A DNA stretch of 64,000 bases, from contig OY762936.1 in NCBI GenBank assembly GCA_963666935.1, forward strand, positions 2,232,001 through 2,296,000, read 5' to 3'. The DNA comes from G963666935 sp963666935 (GTDB lineage: Bacteria > Bacillota > Clostridia > Christensenellales > CAG-138). The first letter of the stretch is position 1. Each line of letters opens with the position of its first letter. Both the position numbers and the translations under genes were made by a program. Under the pieces are notes generated by a model. That model was not told where the DNA came from. It saw nothing but the letters and a program-made list of their open reading frames with translations, and searched no databases. Shown piece by piece: positions 61,861 to 64,000 of this stretch.

Positions 61861-64000
61861 TCAGTTGATCGTAAAGTCGCTCAGCACATAGCGAAGGTCG
61901 TTGTATCTGTTGTATGTGATTACCAAGGTGAACTGCAGCTCGCCGTTCAGATAGAAACTTACGGTTACGGGCTGGTTGTAGCTGGTGGGCAGGCCCGTGA
62001 TCTCGTACAGGGTATATCCGTCCGTATTGTCGATATTTGTAGCCGGCGTAGTATTCAGCGAAACGCCTGCGCGGCTGTAGCTCACCGTCCAGCCGTCGTA
62101 ATTGCTGGAGGCGTTGTAGATGCCATTGAACGCCGGCGTCAGCGCACCGTACGAGGAATCCGCATCGGAAACGTAGACGTAGCAGGAATACCCATCGTCT
62201 CCCGACCTCGCTGCCTGCGGCATCAGGTTATCCAGACGCACCTTCGCCGCCGAATCGTAACCAAGATCGTCGCGGTAGTAATACCAGTAGTAATACCGTC
62301 TGTAGTTGTGGACGCTGAGAACACCGATGGCGCCTTGGTGATCGGGCTCTGCTATCTCCGGCCAGTCACCAAAGTGATCGAGATCGATGAGCGCCGGGAA
62401 AGGATAGACTGCAAGGTTTGGGTCGAAGGCATGCGAGGTTTCAGCAGTTGCGCTGCCCCATTCACTTCCCAGCGCGATGCTCTGCATCTGCGACAGCATC
62501 CTTGCAGTTCCGTTGGTGGCGCCGCTGGCACCCACGTTATAACCTGCGCTGTCTGCACTTTCCGCCTCATAGGCCCAATAGCAATTGGTAGCCGCCGCGC
62601 TGCCAAAGCCCGAGATGAGGGTAATGCTGGTATCGGAAGCCAATGAGAGCGTATAGCAGTCCGTGGCATATCCTTCGTTCGCAAAGCCCACCGTTCCGCT
62701 GGCCGTTACGGTGCCGGCCGCGTAGCAATCCGTGGCGGGGGCGCCCATGTTGCCCGCGCTCATGGCAAATCCATAGGCCGTGCCGTCGCTTCCCGCCGTA
62801 ACCGCGCAGTTCGCGTAACTACGGAGCGTATTGCCCGCGGTTAACGCAAAGCCTGCGGCGCGAGTGGTGCCGCTGACCGTGCCCACAGCAAAGCTATCGC
62901 TGATCTCACCGGAATTGACATAGGCAAACCCGGAGGCTTCTGCGCTCTGCACCAGCATATTGCTATAGCCCAGCAGCGCGTAATTCGCGGTTTTTAAACC
63001 CGGCGCCGCATAGCATCCGCTGATTTCGCCGTCGGATCCGTTTTCATAGGCGAATCCAGCCGCGTATTGTGTGGCGGTGACGCTGCTGTCCGTTACAGAG
63101 CAGCTTGTAACATCGCCGTTGTTCGTATAGATAAATCCTGCCGCATTTTCGGAGGAGGTCAGTGTGGATCCCCGCACGCTGCAGCCGGTCACCACACCGT
63201 TATTCACGTTGGCAAACAGCCCGACGTTGTTCATCTCCACCGCGGAGCCGCTGACAGCGAGGTCCGTTACTGTGCCTGCATTGGTACCCAGAAGTGGCTG
63301 CCTTAGCCCGCTGACGCTGTTGTCGTTCCCATCGTAGGTATAATCGCTGTTCAGGTTGACAAGCCCCACCGAAGCAGGATTTGACACCAGTTGATCGGAG
63401 ATCTCCACATTGTGGGTCTGGTTGAAGAAAATGGTCTGGTCGCTGAAATGAGGGTTGATCACCGACTCGATATTCATAAACTGCTGCGCTGTACGCACCT
63501 GCAGTGGGTCAGCGGCCGTGGAAAGCACACTGCTTGTCCCGCTGATTGCCGCCGCGAAAGCCGTTTGCACGTAGAAGGTATCGTCCGCCACCCCACCCAC
63601 GGTTACATCCACTTGGGTGCCGGTAAGGATGCTTTGCAGCTGCGCGTTGGCTGGATCAGTCAGGGGATAAAGCAGCATCCCAGACAGTTCGATGGGTATG
63701 CTCATGACGTACGAGGATACTGCTTCGCTTTCGCCGCCCGCAATGGAGAAGCGTATGCCTGATAAGCCACCGTTGGTCATAAAGCCGTATCCGGCAGACT
63801 CGATGGACTTTTCGTTGGCTACATCCAGGGTGTTGCCGTCCGGGGAGTACAGACCGAAAGTCCCGTCCGTATAGAGCTCGTAATAGACGAAGGAGCGAGA
63901 GACAGGCCAATCGCCGTAATGGATATAAGCATCATCTGCCCCAACGACCACGGCAGGGAAGGGGAATGCCATGTCATATTCCGTCCAGGGATGGCTGTTG
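61861..64000 (-). CDS. Large GLUG-like repeat surface protein of the pilus locus (5' end outside window)
   Basis: At least 712 residues read to the window edge with no stop. The ATG at 63972 is internal: the upstream codons stay open and read NSHPWTEYD into DMAFPFPAVV..HYGDWP, a segment that recurs later as YPFPALIDLDHFGDWP. Residues about 225-480 are tandem 20-25-residue units of the form AGF-x-N-G-x-V-x-x-C-S-V, resembling GLUG repeats that build beta-helices. Cysteines recur once per unit. The C terminus has two Ig-like or MBG-like beta stretches. Placed first of the visible operon, it may be a pilus-tip adhesin (role of PilY1). Confidence 0.7.
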   Translation of the reverse strand, partial: NSHPWTEYDMAFPFPAVVVGADDAYIHYGDWPVSRSFVYYELYTDGTFGLYSPDGNTLDVANEKSIESAGYGFMTNGGLSGIRFSIAGGESEAVSSYVMSIPIELSGMLLYPLTDPANAQLQSILTGTQVDVTVGGVADDTFYVQTAFAAAISGTSSVLSTAADPLQVRTAQQFMNIESVINPHFSDQTIFFNQTHNVEISDQLVSNPASVGLVNLNSDYTYDGNDNSVSGLRQPLLGTNAGTVTDLAVSGSAVEMNNVGLFANVNNGVVTGCSVRGSTLTSSENAAGFIYTNNGDVTSCSVTDSSVTATQYAAGFAYENGSDGEISGCYAAPGLKTANYALLGYSNMLVQSAEASGFAYVNSGEISDSFAVGTVSGTTRAAGFALTAGNTLRSYANCAVTAGSDGTAYGFAMSAGNMGAPATDCYAAGTVTASGTVGFANEGYATDCYTLSLASDTSITLISGFGSAAATNCYWAYEAESADSAGYNVGASGATNGTARMLSQMQSIALGSEWGSATAETSHAFDPNLAVYPFPALIDLDHFGDWPEIAEPDHQGAIGVLSVHNYRRYYYWYYYRDDLGYDSAAKVRLDNLMPQAARSGDDGYSCYVYVSDADSSYGALTPAFNGIYNASSNYDGWTVSYSRAGVSLNTTPATNIDNTDGYTLYEITGLPTSYNQPVTVSFYLNGELQFTLVITYNRYNDLRYVLSDFTIN

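Noticed and set aside
63972..63974. ATG at 63972 as the true start of the GLUG-like protein
   Set aside because: The frame is open upstream to the window edge and the flanking peptide is an internal repeat of the protein.

Overview
The window comes from a Clostridia-like member of the Bacillota. The evidence is the strong GGAGG ribosome-binding sites, frequent GTG/TTG starts, the long SRP RNA with an Alu domain, the Bce-type peptide-sensing module, the GGGtGRT/Fe-S scaffold pair, a his operon using HisZ plus short HisG, and a monoderm type IV pilus locus. I cannot name a species.

Region by region. 1-5.3 kb: a secreted Cna_B-type surface protein running off the left edge, then a two-component system with a BceAB-type ABC transporter and a BceR-like operator. 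5.4-9.2 kb: a class III aminotransferase, a LysR regulator and an AT-rich DegV gene. 9.36-26.52 kb: a 17-kb integrative element inserted in the 3' end of tRNA-Ser(GGA). It is bounded by a 27-bp duplication of the tRNA 3' end and has paired arm-type repeats at both ends. It carries a complete type I-C CRISPR-Cas locus (cas3-cas5c-cas8c-cas7-cas4-cas1-cas2, then 40 repeats), a VapE-type primase/helicase operon, a divergent XRE repressor switch with three matching operators, and a tyrosine integrase. No capsid, terminase, portal or conjugation gene is present. The layout resembles a phage-inducible chromosomal island (phage satellite) that carries CRISPR-Cas as cargo.

26.8-39.1 kb is chromosomal: DUF368, an L,D-transpeptidase with SH3 repeats, YibE/F, a 5'-truncated ZIP transporter, a WYL regulator, GGGtGRT with an Fe-S scaffold protein, DUF554, a membrane-anchored probable beta-propeller protein, radA, an AraC-GyrI regulator and a HAD hydrolase. 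39.2-47.4 kb: a tightly overlapping ten-gene histidine operon (hisZGDCBHAF-IE-J) read leftward. 47.6-47.9 kb: the SRP RNA. 47.9-52.3 kb: rsmA, a YabE-like G5/3D cell-wall protein and a MecA-like class B penicillin-binding lipoprotein.

52.3-64 kb: a leftward type IV pilus operon. Its order is a large GLUG-like surface protein (start outside the window), three minor pilin-like proteins, pilB, pilT, pilC, the major pilin, a strongly structured intergenic region of about 430 bp, then pilD, pilM, pilN and pilO.

The two most interesting items are the CRISPR-bearing tRNA-Ser element, which has a spacer partly matching its own primase family, and the nested-hairpin/pseudoknot region between the pilin and prepilin peptidase genes. 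All family calls come from motif recognition by eye; no database search was run.
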